Positions 22,421 through 34,080 of a stretch of 64,000 bases of DNA are shown one piece after another (the stretch's first letter is position 1; each line of letters opens with the position of its first letter). The notes beneath the pieces are model-generated. The model worked only from the letters and a program-made list of their open reading frames with translations. It searched no databases and was not told the DNA's origin. A program made the translations under genes and the position numbers. Source of the stretch: Rhyzopertha dominica. Lineage: Eukaryota; Arthropoda; Insecta; Coleoptera; Bostrichidae. The stretch spans positions 76,756,680 through 76,820,679 of the forward strand of contig QCXZ01000137.1 of assembly GCA_025024175.1 (NCBI GenBank), given 5' to 3'.

Positions 22421-23368
22421 CTAGCCTGCTCGGGTATTTATACTCGTCCGGGTCACTGACGTGTGGGCGTTGTTACGCATGACCGGTTTCCAGATTCCAG
22501 GTAGNTCGATGCCCCGGTCTCGATTGTAATTGTNCGGATTCTTCTGGATTTCCATGGCTTCCTTGTACAGTCTCGGCCAGAATCTCGCTTCCCTCGACAG
22601 CATTTGTGCTTCCTCGAATTTGATGATGTGGCCAGTCTCCATTCGATGTTCTGCTACAGCCGACCTATCACCTTGCCGGTCTCTGGTGTCCCTCATGTGC
22701 TCCTTGATTCTCGTGCTGATGTGCCTTCCGGTTTGGCCGATGTAAACCTTCCCACTGCTGCATGGGACGCTGTACACACCTTGTGTTTGTAGCTCCTCGG
22801 TCGTCGAACGATATTTCGGAAAGGCGTTAGCTATCTTTCTCGAGGCGGTGAAGATGGTGTTTATATGATGTCTTCTCAGCAGCCGTCCGATCTTATCTGT
22901 ACATCCATTGACGTAGGGCAGGTATGCCGCAGCGATATGCTCCTCTGGTTCCTTCTTCCGTGGTTGCTTGTTGATAGCCTTCTCAATCTGTGCCTTAGGA
23001 TATCCGTTATTCTGTAGTGCACTGCGTAGATGTTCTAATTCCTCTTCTAGATGGTCTAGTTCACTGACTAGCTTCGCCCGCTGTATCAGCGTGTTGTTGA
23101 CTCCTTGTTTTTGGGCGGGGTGGTGGTGTGAATCTGCAAGCAGGTAGCGATCCGTGTGGGTTGGCTTCCTATAGACCCGATGTCCTAGCGTGCCGTCTTG
23201 TTTCCTTGTCACCATCACATCCAGAAAGGGGAAGGCGCCGTTGGTCTCCATCTCCATCGTGAATTGTATGCCGTTATGGATGCTATTTAGATGGTCCAGG
23301 AACTCCTTTATGTTCTGTTCTCCATGCGGCCATACGTATAAACTAAAGGAAGCTCGTTGGTTGAACAT
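22421..23368 (-). CDS. Penelope-like element: RT C-terminus plus GIY-YIG endonuclease, long open frame
   Basis: A single 315-codon frame with only two N-containing codons. It begins within the RT just after motif C (LYVWPHGEQNIKEFLDHLNS), continues through FTMEMETNGAFPFLDVMVTR and HRVYRKPTHTDRYL, then a long helical connector. The nuclease follows: GVYSVPCSSGKVYIGQTGRH, STRIKEHMRDTRDRQGDRSA, VAEHRMETGHIIKF. This order is that of PLE proteins, where the RT copies RNA and the GIY-YIG nuclease nicks the target. The first residues up to about SFSL are outside sequence: the copy is 5' truncated near 23340, so the Met is not a real start. Its GC-richer codons and lack of stops mark it as the youngest PLE here. 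A hammerhead lies just 3' of the stop. Confidence 0.9.
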   Translation of the reverse strand: MFNQRASFSLYVWPHGEQNIKEFLDHLNSIHNGIQFTMEMETNGAFPFLDVMVTRKQDGTLGHRVYRKPTHTDRYLLADSHHHPAQKQGVNNTLIQRAKLVSELDHLEEELEHLRSALQNNGYPKAQIEKAINKQPRKKEPEEHIAAAYLPYVNGCTDKIGRLLRRHHINTIFTASRKIANAFPKYRSTTEELQTQGVYSVPCSSGKVYIGQTGRHISTRIKEHMRDTRDRQGDRSAVAEHRMETGHIIKFEEAQMLSREARFWPRLYKEAMEIQKNPXNYNRDRGIXLPGIWKPVMRNNAHTSVTRTSINTRAG

Positions 23369-23639
23369 GGAACGTCGTCGTTACTTTCATTCAGTAGTCT
23401 TATATCATAATATAGTTTTATACAAAATGCCTCAGTACCTATACAAATTAATAACTTTTAGAACGGACCTGCAACATGTCAACATCAGGAGGAAAAGTAT
23501 CATTACCGTCCCTCAGCTTTTCTCACAACATTCCCAAATTTTATAACAATTTAAAAACGCGTTTCAAATCTATGTCCCCGATTAACATAAAGAAGAAGTT
23601 GCGTGAATTTTTGCTTGAAAAGGTGTAACCGGAGCGAAC
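23369..23639. other. No recognised feature
   Basis: Unassigned sequence between the truncated PLE end and the LINE-like tail. Confidence 0.3.
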
Positions 23640-23862
23640 ATGAGTACTCATAGCTTTGTTGTTCGGGTGCTGCCGGCGACAGATCTGTTTCTCGTGGGAT
23701 CGCTTGTCGCATTACCCCTGTCCGCTGTATTTTTCACTTTTTCTCTTCTGTTTTCTCCTCTCCTTTCACTTCTTCGCTGTCTTATTTGTTTCATGATATT
23801 TCTTTCACCATTGTGTTGCCCCTTGTGTCTTCCGTACAATTCTAGTGGCTGGTGAGAATAAA

Positions 23863-23894
<32 letters not shown>

Positions 23895-23895
23895 A
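23640..23895 (+). repeat. Probable LINE 3' UTR with (ATT)n tail
   Basis: Pyrimidine-rich sequence ends in GGCTGGTGAGAATAAA followed by about 11 ATT units (23862-23894). The look is that of a LINE 3' end with a polyadenylation-like signal and a simple tail, similar to 52400-52475. Two opposing short ORFs across it are low complexity and not credible genes. Confidence 0.45.
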
Positions 23896-24705
23896 ACAAG
23901 TGATAAGATTTAAAAGGACGCAAATGCTTTAATGACTGGCCGATAAGGAGCAACTGCTCATATTATTGAACATCTTACCTCAATAATAAGACTCGCTGTA
24001 GTTAATATCTCTGATGCTTTCCGTTCAATTTATTTGGAATCTATTTTATAACAACACACCCCAGTATTACAGAACACTCTTTGAATTTTTGGCCGATCGA
24101 CGCCATGTTGCGGTGTTCGAACAATAACCCAATTATTATATTAAATTTACGTGAACCGGCTCGCTTTGCAGACTTATGCTCCCCGACACAAAACGTAAAT
24201 GTCATTCTTTATTACCTGCTTCGCCCGTGGTGTTTCGGCGGATTTGATCGTACGTCTACCTTCATAAATGTAGTATTTGTGGCTGAGGTACAAACCGAAC
24301 GCAATACGAGCAACGCGATATTCAATTCAATAACGACGAGCTACACCAAGGTGCCATTATTGAAAAACAGGGGTGACGTTTCATAAAACGATTTTAGTGG
24401 GTGACGCCAGGGTTCGTTACACGTCAATGTGCAGATAACTAGATAATTGTTGAGTTGCAGCACCTGATTTAGGCATAATATATTCGTCTTATATTTTCCA
24501 CTTAAAATCTTTATTTCCTAAGCGTACAATAGAGAAAATTATAATATACGCGTAAACGTGCATCATTGATTGAAGTATGAGCATGAGAAATGGACGCCTG
24601 AAGTATTGAGAGATGCAACCCTACATTCTCTTCCTATCTGCTTTAGGGTTTGGTTGAGCTCTGACGTTCTCGAGTCAAGTTTGTACCATATTAAATAATG
24701 ACATT

Positions 24706-24740
24706 CTGATGATGCCCCTTACAAGAGGTGGCGAAACGTT
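24706..24740 (+). ncRNA. Hammerhead ribozyme motif upstream of PLE
   Basis: CTGATGA (24706-24712) is an exact core. TGCCCCTT and AGAGGTGGC can pair as helix II (GCC/GGC and CCT/AGG with one mismatch). GAAAC at 24733-24737 is followed by GUU. It stands just before a plus-strand PLE coding region, as expected for a PLE terminal repeat. Confidence 0.7.
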
Positions 24741-24769
24741 GATTTTATTACCATAAATTGCAATGGTCT

Positions 24770-25845
24770 AACCCAGAAAGATCAAGAATTATTTGATGAC
24801 AAGGCGATTTAAATCATTTAAATGAAACAATAAATGAACTTTTAACATTCCTGTCAAATATAGAAAAAACTGAGCTAGAATATTGGGGACATTTGCATAG
24901 ATCAAAGTTATTTTACGTTCAATGACACCTTCTACAAACTAGACGATGGGCCGCCAATGAGTTCACCTTTGTTGCCAGCCTTGGCCGAAATTTTCATGTC
25001 AAATTTCGAAGAAAAGCTTTATGCAAAGAACAATGAAATTATTAAAAATGTATCATTCTGGACTAGATATGTTGATGATATTTATTGTATTTGGACGGGA
25101 ACTGACATGCAGTTGGATGTATTCTTAAAATTCTTAAATACAATAAATAAAATGACTCAATTTACCCTAGAAAAAGAAAAGGATGGAGTTCTTCATTTTA
25201 GTAAAATTGACTGAAATTTATAGAAAACCAACACAGTCAGATGTTATAATNCCGACTTCTTCAAATCAATCATTACAGATTAAGTATGCCGTGCTTTATA
25301 GTTTAATAAACAGACTAATAAATATACCTCTTAGAAAAAAAAGTTTCGAAAAAGAATTGACGACAATTAAACAAATAGCCTTTAACAGTGGATATGACAC
25401 AAAAATTGTGGACCAAATACTTAAAAAGCAATATAAAATTAGAATACAAAGAATGCTGTACAATGCTAACATCAATGAAAAAGAAAATATTTTTGCCGCA
25501 GTAAATTATGTCAAAGGAGTTAGTGTTTGTGTTAAAAATAGGCTGAATATACTCAGAATACAACCAATAAAACCAAATAAAATGCATGCAATGTGGCATG
25601 TTACACATAAGACAATCAGGTAGAGCTATTAAAAACAGAATTAAAGGACATGTTGAGAATATAAATTCAAACAAAAGCACAACAGGTTTTGCTGACGACT
25701 GCATAAGAAATAACCATCACTTAGATGAAAACGACGTCAAAGTTTTACATTGCGAAAGGAAAGGTAAAAAACTGAACATTTTAGAACTTTTGGAAATTAA
25801 AAAGCTAAGTATCAGAAGAAACATTTGGCAAATACACAAATAGAA
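24770..25845 (+). pseudogene. Penelope-like element family B, copy 1: RT and GIY-YIG
   Basis: The decayed 5' part (24770-24955) gives ICIDQSYFTFNDTFYK-like sequence. The RT then reads SSPLLPALAEIFMSNFEEKL (motif B; family G-S-P-L-S-P-x-L-A), FWTRYVDDIYCIW (motif C, YVDD intact) and TQFTLEKEKDGVLHF. After a frameshift at about 25210: TEIYRKPTQSDV, the connector, and AAVNYVKGVSVCVKNRLNIL. A second shift at about 25590 leads to CGMLHIRQSGRAIKNRIKGH, the GIY-YIG fold with the YIG replaced by HIR, then CIRNNHHLDENDVKVLHCER. Several shifts and one N make it inactive. A second copy of the family is at 54350-55280. Confidence 0.9.
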
Positions 25846-26110
25846 ATTCCCACGTCCAATACGCCTTTGGTATTGCCGAAATTATAAAGTGGGCCTTCAA
25901 AACCCAGGCGAGAGGTTTTACAACTGTACTTTACAACCCCTGTAAAAAAGGGGATGCAAACAAAATTCTGCACATCTGAGTTTAGTATAACGCTGTTATA
26001 TCTTTGACAATGACCGTGTGATCGAAACAATCGTCAGAGTTATCTGATAAATCAAGTAAGACAAAGCACTTTGTACAATCAGCTTGTTTCCATGCTACTC
26101 AACTGATAAA
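25846..26110 (+). repeat. 3' non-coding end of PLE family B, with degenerate hammerhead
   Basis: AATTCTGCACATCTG and CGTCAGAGTTATCTGATAAAT are shared with the tail of the family B copy at 54350-55280, so this belongs to the element. At about 26004-26033 TTGACAA, a TGACC/GATC pairing and CGAAAC followed by ATCGTC look like a worn hammerhead. Confidence 0.65.
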
Positions 26111-27257
26111 AGAGCACGACACCTTTTAGTCAAAGTATTAATACTCCCAGGTCGCAGTAGAGTATTATGAATTAGTTATTCGGAAAGCTCTTAACGCTGC
26201 ATTTTTTTTAAAGAATTGTGTGTTTTCTTCGGACTGTGTGGAAATTTAAACAAAAAAAGCAATGCGAATATCATTTTTCGTCGTTCACTTGGAAAATGTC
26301 CGAACCGTCTCATTTGTAAGTCTCGTATACGGCTAAAATTCACTCTTCTAAAATTAGTTCACTGTGACACTTTACGTCCATCGTTAGTTGAATAGGGAAA
26401 CGAAATTATGTCTTCAAATTTTCCCTGTTTGAAACAGCCGTAGCCTTGCAAGACAATATAATTTTATTATATTACTACTATTCATGTGCCATGTTGCGGT
26501 GCCTGCTAAAGTACGACAATAATATGGTGATAAATCGAATCCGCCTCATACAAATTCAATAATCTTTAAGAAAAAAGTCACAAAAGACTCCTTAAAAGTT
26601 TTACCCACGCACACGTGAACGCGTAACGGGAGATTGCACTTAACCTATTTCTCGCCCATTTCTTTCAGCCGTAAGAATGAGCTCTCACGGAAGGCAGCAG
26701 GACGACCCCTGTGACTCATTTAAATGATCCTGTCGCCGATATCATGCCAACCTTTGCTCGAATCTAAAATTTATGGCCACAATGAACCCAATAAGCGTTG
26801 GTCACAGCCACGCCAAACCTTTAGGCAAACACGGACGGTCGGGGTTTGATTTTTCGTTCATTTTGGTCGGATGTTCTTCGCTCTGGTCGATTGTACGATT
26901 AAACCCGTTAAAAAAGTGGTTTTTGTCAACGCTTTTGGATTTCCTCTGTTTTAAACGAAGTATCCAGAGTTTCAAAGCGAAACATGTGACTTGAAGTCTG
27001 TAGCATACTATTCAGTTAATTAAAATTACAACTTATGCCTTGTATTTAAATCCAAAGAGTTTGATTGTTAGTTTGTTAGTAAGCATTAGAATTAGACATT
27101 GTATAAAACGGTAAGAAGCTAGCAAACCATCAAACCAGAAGAAGGAGTTTAAAATAAATTTAGAAATTTGTATTTTGAATAAAAAATAAACTAAATGATT
27201 CTTTTTACTTTATTCAAATACACCGAACCGTACCAGGACAAGAGAATATTCCCTTAT
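26111..27257. other. No supported gene
   Basis: About 26620-26990 is GC-richer, includes a 73-codon ORF with no motif (26773-26994), and looks single copy. The remainder is AT-rich. Confidence 0.3.
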
Positions 27258-27258
27258 A

Positions 27259-28651
27259 CAGGATGTTTCACGAATGATAATGACCCTGACGAAATTAAAA
27301 ATGCAACCCAAAATACATTCTCATAGCCAATGTAGTTATTTTACATAACGGTATTATTTTAAAAATAAATTGGGAATCCATGACGGATATGCGCTATGGT
27401 TCCTGTCGCTGTATTTATTAAAAGTCAAAATGTATTCAAATGATGAAAAAACAGATATGATTTTGAATTAGTGTGAATGCAAGAAAAATGCTTCCGCTGC
27501 TGCCCGTTTATACAGATAACGTTTTCCAAATAAAAGAGCTCCTGTCGATACAATTTTCAAGAGACTAGAATTAACTTTAAGGACAGACTGGCCACCACCG
27601 AAAAAGTCAAGAGAAAGAACAGCAACAGGCCCTGACAATTAAATTAGAGTATTGGAAATGATTGACGGAAATCCTTATATTAGTCAAAGGGTAGTCTCAA
27701 GAACAACTGGTATTAGTCTGTCTTCAGTACACCTAATAATTAAAGGCAAACAATTTCATCCGTATCACTTGCAATTGGTTCAGGACTTAAAGGAGACAGA
27801 TTATCCTAGTAGACTGGCTTTTTGTAACTTTTTTCGGGAACACCAAAATTTGAATGTGAGATTTTATGACATCTGCTTCTCAGATAAAGCAAGAGTTTCT
27901 AATAATGGTGAAGTTAACAAATATAACATGCATTATTATGCGCAAGAAAATCCACGTTGGATTCGAGAAAAGACATTTTCAAACTATCCGCTCGACGGAT
28001 GTCTGGTGTGGAATATTGGGGAATCAAATTGTTGGGACTTATTTTTTCGCGATAGTTTAAACGGCAATACCTATCTAAATTTTTTAAGAAACATTTTACC
28101 GGTACTTCTCCAAAATATAAATTTACAAGTAAGACAAGATCTATGGTTCCATCAAGATGGGGCACCTGCGCATTATCATGGAATAGTGCGAAATCATCTT
28201 GATTTGGTTTTGCCTTACCGATGGATAGGAAGAGGTTCAATTAATCCTTGGCCATCGAGAAGCCCGGATCTTACTCCTTTNGATTTTTTTCTGTGGGGAA
28301 TGGTAAAAGAGCAAGTATACCAAACACCAATTGAAAGTGTAGAACATTTGCAAGATCACTCCATGTTAAAAAATCGTTTTGGGCACGAATTCAAGCTTGT
28401 GAAAACAGCGGAGGGCATTTATTGCATTAACGTTGTTGAATAAACATTTTCCAAAGATAAAATTTGTTTTACAATGCCGAATTTACTTAAAGCAAATGAT
28501 TGAACTTTATGTCAAAATTTACGAATTTATACAGCTCTCTACGTTTTATGTTTTTTAAGATGATGAACAATTATCAATGTTACCTCTGCAAATGTATTTT
28601 TGGTTGCATTTTTAATTTCGTCAGGGTCGTTATCACTCGTGAAACATCATG
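27259..28651 (+). mobile_element. TIR transposon family A, copy 2 (longer copy)
   Basis: Same TIRs as copy 1: CAGGATGTTTCACGAAT at the left, complement at the right (ending 28651; the right end shows CATCATG against CATCCTG). TA duplications lie at 27257-27258 and 28652-28653. The interior retains the HTH region that copy 1 has lost but has a small deletion near the C-terminus relative to copy 1. Confidence 0.9.
27431..28443 (+). pseudogene. Mariner-like transposase of family A, copy 2
   Basis: The start reads MYSNDEKTDMILN then a stop, ECKKNASAAARLY and DTIFKRLELTLR, an insect transposase N-terminal HTH of the DUF4817 type. From 27652 one frame of 263 codons runs to 28443: NPYISQRVVSRTTGISLSSV (second HTH), ICFSDKARV (first Asp region), ENPRWIREKTF, FHQDGAPAHYH (second Asp) and WPSRSPDLTP (third Asp), then FFLWGMVKEQVY. 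I count 36 residues between the second and third Asp, so a DD36D-type spacing. GHEFKLVKTAEG and YCINVVE close it, with about 18 residues missing against copy 1. Stops in the N-terminus and scattered changes (SDKA for SDEA) make activity unlikely. Confidence 0.88.
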
Positions 28652-28653
28652 TA

Positions 28654-31142
28654 TACGTTCAATTCTGAATTCATTCACTGATTAGGCTAATGACGATTTG
28701 TGGACCTAAATCAGGACATCGATAAATAAGGAATGAGATGTGGGCTCTAATAGTGTTCTTACGAGATATCTATAGCACCCTCTCTGGGAGTCTGGGAGTC
28801 GAGAGTTAAGGCCGTTAAGGGGAAGAAAACGCAATTACTATAAAGCATTGTCTGAGAACTAGGGGTCGGACAATTTAATGTAATTTCTTTCATGAGACCG
28901 CAGAGCACAGATTTTGCTAACTTTGTCAACGTGCACGCCACGTCCATTTAAAGGAGACATTAACACGATGCAATGCAGTTTTTACGAGACAATTTGTTAC
29001 GCGGGTTACTAAAATATGACTTTCGTTCCATATGCAAGAACAAAGAATTGTTAAATTAATTGGACATCACAATCGTGACCTATAGGAATCTTATATCAGC
29101 AAATACTATTGTCTATAAACGACTTAGATTTAAGGTTGTAGATTCGTGGAAATTAATTACATAAGTATCGCAAATACAAGCTACCGCTAGTAGTGCTTTA
29201 TAGCATAATAAACGTGGATGAAGTTGACGGTGCAAATACTTGATGAATGTTTGCGCGACAGATGATGAAAAATATGCTCTTCAGTTAGTTTGTGTCGCTG
29301 TTGACTCTTTACAGATGAGTACTGATCACTTTTTATTATATCCTACAAATAAACGTGATACACTGGTCCAATTTCCATAACTTTAAACATAATTACGTAC
29401 ATTTATACATTTGAGTCACTTATTACCACAGTTTAAATATTAGAAGCCTAATCTTGAGACTTATATAGTAAACGGAGTCGTGTGATTTCTTAAAAAAACG
29501 ATCTATAGCTTCTTGAATTTTGAAAAGGAGTATAATTTAAAAAAAATATTATCAGAGGCTCTTAACCGATTTACTTCTGACGTAATTTATAGAAGATACC
29601 TACCAATGAGCTAAGCTAATACACAGAATCCTTAATTTATTTTGGCACTTTGATCTCGTCCTCTTTAAGACGTTAACACAACTTTTTATCATAAATAGCA
29701 AAAGAAACGACGGCAATATGCTATCAGCGATGAGGCCGCAGCCACCTGCGGTCTGTAATGCATTTACCTGCTGTGACAAATTGTCGCCTGTGCTGACGTC
29801 ATACACTAAAACTGTGGGTGAGCTTTTTTTGGACGAAATTGTGCCGCATTCCATCATATCCTTAAAGAAATAGCAACTGGCATATAATCAATGTCATCGC
29901 TGTTAAAATATCGACATTGTATTATAGCTTGTAATTATTTGAACTGATTTACAATGGTGGTAACCACCACTTATATTCGATTTAAACTTAATTTCCATTT
30001 TATAGCATTCTGATAGAAAAGCCTGTGTAGCTACAGGGTGGTATTGATATCAGGCGTTGAGTGCTAAGTTCTGTTGTGTTTTTTGATAAATTCAAAATCT
30101 GTCCAAGTCTAGCTAAATTACACAAAAACAAAACAAATACATATTCTGTATGAATGACTTGGCAAAAAGTGACTGGCATCTCGCTTTTCGCATGTCGTGA
30201 AAGGTTGAATGTGATTTTAAATTGTCATCCGTTAAGGGATTTACTTTTCACAACATATCTGTGGTGACTTTATTTGGTTGTTAGTTTATCGTGAATCTGG
30301 GCACGATTGTATTTTGGAAATTCTGGGATTTTGAAGAAAAACCAGTTCTGCACCTGCTAACGTGCTCCCCTTAATTGATTGGATTGGTATAAACGAAGCC
30401 CTCAGGGAGGTGAGCACATAATATATTTGCTAGTTTCGCATACTTATGTGAGTTCTAAATTTTAAGGGTTTCTACCAGGACTCACTGAGTTTCGTTTGTC
30501 GAGATATCGGCCTTAATCCCTGTGCGAGTTTTTGCCTGGATGCCTTGAATGTATTAATCGATTTGGGGTTGCGATTGCAGTTAGAAACAGGGTCTCTAAT
30601 ATCATCCCCTTGCTTCCCGGATAGCTCATTCTTGTGACGGTCCAGGAAGGTTCATTTTGCAGGTCAGATCGATACCATTTTTTTATTCGACAGTTAAAGG
30701 CGTGACGTCCTTCTCCCTTCAGAAAGACACAAGTTTTTAAATCATTAGATTATTCTTTAAATGATTGCATTAACTTTGTTGTTTGAAACAGAAACAGGTC
30801 GCATACTTAGTTAGGAAAATTACAAGACTAATCATAATTATTTGCTTAATTGTTGTATATTGGTACACATTTACATTTTATATAGACTTTTGCTGTCATT
30901 TTCTGCTGTAAAGACACTTTGCAGTTCGGGTTGTTATTTGTTATAACCGTTCATCCCCCTTTTTGGTAATTTTTCTTTGAATAATTTATAAGATTATTTT
31001 ACTTGTTCGCGTAGTTAAATAAATTGGAAATGTCTTCTTTAATAAAGAAAACCTATTTTTAATTGTGTACTATTTTCTCAGTGGTTTTCATTGTTTTAGG
31101 TTTACGAACATACTTACGTTGTATATTATTTTGCAACTTACT
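28654..31142. other. No supported gene
   Basis: AT-rich to mixed sequence. ORFs at 28759-28947 and 29600-29857 (both minus) have no motif. CAGGGAGGTGAGCAC near 30405 resembles a splice donor, but no coding context supports it. Confidence 0.3.
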
Positions 31143-31262
31143 TTTTTTCCAATGTCAAGCTTTCGACTGTACTCAAGTCTTCGTCAGGACTTCTACAAGC
31201 AGTATACAATTTTTATATACAAAATATTCTTAACAATTATGTACTTACAGGACTAACAAAAA
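31143..31262 (-). repeat. Hammerhead-bearing terminal repeat, left (inverted) copy
   Basis: About 118 bp whose complement closely matches 31660-31775. On the minus strand: AGTCCTGACGAAGACTTGAG, then CAGTCGAAAGCTTGACATTGG. CTGACGA (31187-31181) and GAAA (31164-31161) are the hammerhead core, GACT pairs with AGTC as helix II, and GTC before the core pairs with GAC after the GCUU helix III/cleavage stretch. Confidence 0.75.
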
Positions 31263-31659
31263 ATTAATTATAAGTTTTCAATCAGAAAATGTAAAAATTG
31301 TAGTTAGAAATGTTAAAAGGGGATATAATTTATTTAACAAATTAAAATCTATATTTGTAATCACTAACTTAACATATTTAGTATTTTCAAAATTACAGTC
31401 TGTTATTTTCTGCTATATATAAATTAAAGAACAGTTCAAATTAAAAATAATAATGATAATAGTTATTTATATTATGTAGTAGTTGGTCATATTGATGTAT
31501 TGGTAGTATTGTTTTGTAGTCTTGAAATTGTTTTAAATTTGAATTTGACAGAATTCGAAATACAAAAATATGTTACATTTTTCATTCCATTTTTTCGTTA
31601 AATACCAGGATCATACAAATACAAAAAATAATATCATAGGAATTGCATAATTTCAAATT
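31263..31659. other. AT-rich spacer enclosed by inverted hammerhead repeats
   Basis: About 400 bp without a readable protein in any frame. Its placement between the two inverted repeats suggests it belongs to one insertion, perhaps a badly decayed PLE interior. Confidence 0.4.
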
Positions 31660-31775
31660 TCCTGTAAGTACATAATTGTTAAAAATATTTTGTACATAAA
31701 AATTGTAAACTGCTTGTAGAAGTCCTGACGAAGATTCGAATATAGTCGAAAGCTTGACATTGGAAAAAAGGGTAT
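31660..31775 (+). repeat. Hammerhead-bearing terminal repeat, right copy
   Basis: Contains TGTAAGTACATAATTGTTAA, TGCTTGTAGAAGTCCTGACG and GTCGAAAGCTTGACATTGG. CTGACGA lies at 31725-31731 and GAAA at 31748-31751; helix II is GATT with AGTC (one G-U pair). It is the inverted partner of 31143-31262 and differs at only a few positions. Confidence 0.75.
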
Positions 31776-34080
31776 TCTTTCAATAAATCTAAGGTCGAAT
31801 AAACCCCAAAATAACTAGAAACATTGATAACTACGACCGCTACTTCCTTTAAATTTAAATAGATATTTAGTATTTCAACATACGGCTATTTTATTTATGT
31901 GATATACTTACCTTTTTTGCTCATTGTTGGCCATTATTCTATCTATCTTTGGTAGGTGCAGGTAAGGGCCACATTTTCAATTGGCTTTAAGGAAGCTTTA
32001 CCAACTTAGGGGTATTTAGTTCATTTACCTGGCGCCCAAATATTTTGTCAGCGTTAATAGGTCGGTAGTTAGGCATATTTAGAGCATATATTAGTTTTGT
32101 AACGCGTTTTATTACCACACGCTCTCTCCGACGATTAGCTAACGGGTACCTCTTTGCTTCAGGGTAATCTTAGCATAGATTTTTAAAAAAAATTTTTTTG
32201 AGCGTTACACGCATTGTATTTTTCTACTTGCAAGTTTTTCATACTTTTCTAAATAGCCTTATGCCATATAATCGATTCCTTCCATATTTTTTAGCTCAAA
32301 AGTATAATCATTGTAGTATCTAGTCACTTCAATGCAGAAAATGTCATCCTCCTCCACCAGCGATCACTATATCAAGAAATAAAAAAAAACCTTGTTAAGG
32401 ACCTACAGGCAACTCACTTAAATTTCCGAATTAATAAATGGCAAGATGACGACGCAGGCTACGCCGGAGAAAATCGTTTAATGCCCTGAGTAATAACCTC
32501 CTTCGCAGCCCTTTTATGTAACCTTGTCGAGTTCTCAATAACCCGGGGAACCTAACAAAAGCGAGAAAAACCGACCCGGAATATGTGCAACGTTGTGCTG
32601 AAATCGACATAAAATAAAGCGTGTCCCCGTAATGCGTCTTACGATAAGAATAAGAAACACAATCTTGGTTGATGCGAACCCGAGATGGCATAGATATCCT
32701 GCGACTCAACTCATGCAGAACGAGACGGCCGAGCCCGAACAATGACAATTTGATTAGACATTTACAACGCAGATAAGGAAATGGCGCTGGCTGGATCTGC
32801 CGTTACCCACCACAACTTATTGATAAGAGCCGCACGGAGATATAATTCTCTATTGCTTTCGGTATCCGCTCTAGCTGTCACATAAATTATCGATTTAGGG
32901 TTTCTTTACTGTAACAATGGATATTAAAAATTGAGAAGGGATTCCGTGAAATTGAAGGGGGTTTCCTTCGGCTACTTTTAGGATGTCACCGTTTTACGTC
33001 AATGGCAGCTCCTTTGTAGACGCGGGTTGTCGTGTTATTAAAAGAATTCTCTTCTTTTTAATAGCTCCTACGAAGATTTTTACTTCTTGAACCTATTATA
33101 TCTTGTCTGTCCCCATATGCATCTTTTTTTGTATAAAGGCAAACGAAAAACTCATATGCAGCCCGAACGCTGCAAAATTTTGCTTGAAATGAGCTCAAGT
33201 TGGAACTACATTTACTTTACTTATCCACTAGGTCCACTGCACGTTTGGACACAATGACACAAAGGGCAGGACTTGGTCTTTAATGAGCAGAGACATAATT
33301 TTTGACTAGTGCAAATAACAAAAGCAGTAGACATAATAACTAAAGAGTGCTCTTATAACAAAGTGTATAGAAGAGCAATAAACTGAATCAGTTAGTATCA
33401 CTTATAACCCTGTGTTTTTTATTCTAATCAAACGGCAAGTTCCCGATCTACTTCAGAAGCTCTTTATATGTCTGTTATTAGAGCGATTTACATAGAAATA
33501 TCAGGCAGTGTAACTACAGATTTTACAATACTTGCTTTCAAAAAATATGCCGCGAGAAGAATACTTCCATCGCTAAGCTTGAAGAGGGGCGAATTACGAT
33601 TAGAAAAGACTTTCCCAGATTGGATGTATTAAATACCATACACTGAGCAGTTTTGCGATAAGATAATTGCGTATTGTAAAAGAATTAGGGTTAAATTATG
33701 CTGAAAGGAACAAGAGTTGTGGATGTTAAAATCATATGCAGAATATTTAAGTTACTCTTAATTTGGATTGCTTAGAAACCTCTGAAAACTAAGCAATTCG
33801 TTATTCTTTTGCGAGAGAGAAGTATATTGCATTTTATGTACCTACTCAGTAATGGCATGATAAAAAATATTATAACTGAAACAAAAAGACAGCTGCAAAA
33901 AGGCTTACAAAAGGTAATTTGCAAAATTTACTTTTAATAGACTTAATAATAAAGAAATAGTAGTTATTATATGGTAATTTGATATTTAGGACATTAAAGT
34001 GAATGGTTGGTAATTATAGACTTAGCATTTAAAATTAACATGAAACCTAATGTTCATTCAGTAAACAAGAAATTGTGTCA
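31776..34080. other. No supported gene
   Basis: A GC-richer block at 32430-32860 holds a 105-codon minus ORF (32748-32431) that is Arg/Leu-rich with no motif, probably chance. The rest is AT-rich. Confidence 0.3.

Noticed and set aside
23640..23855. Hydrophobic 71-codon ORF resembling a membrane peptide
   Set aside because: Caused by a pyrimidine-rich LINE-like 3' UTR ending in an ATT tail.
30395..30420. Splice-donor-like CAGGGAGGTGAGCAC
   Set aside because: No open exon upstream in any frame that makes sense.
32431..32748. 105-codon minus-strand ORF
   Set aside because: Arg/Leu-rich translation of a GC-richer block, no motif, no start context; probably chance.
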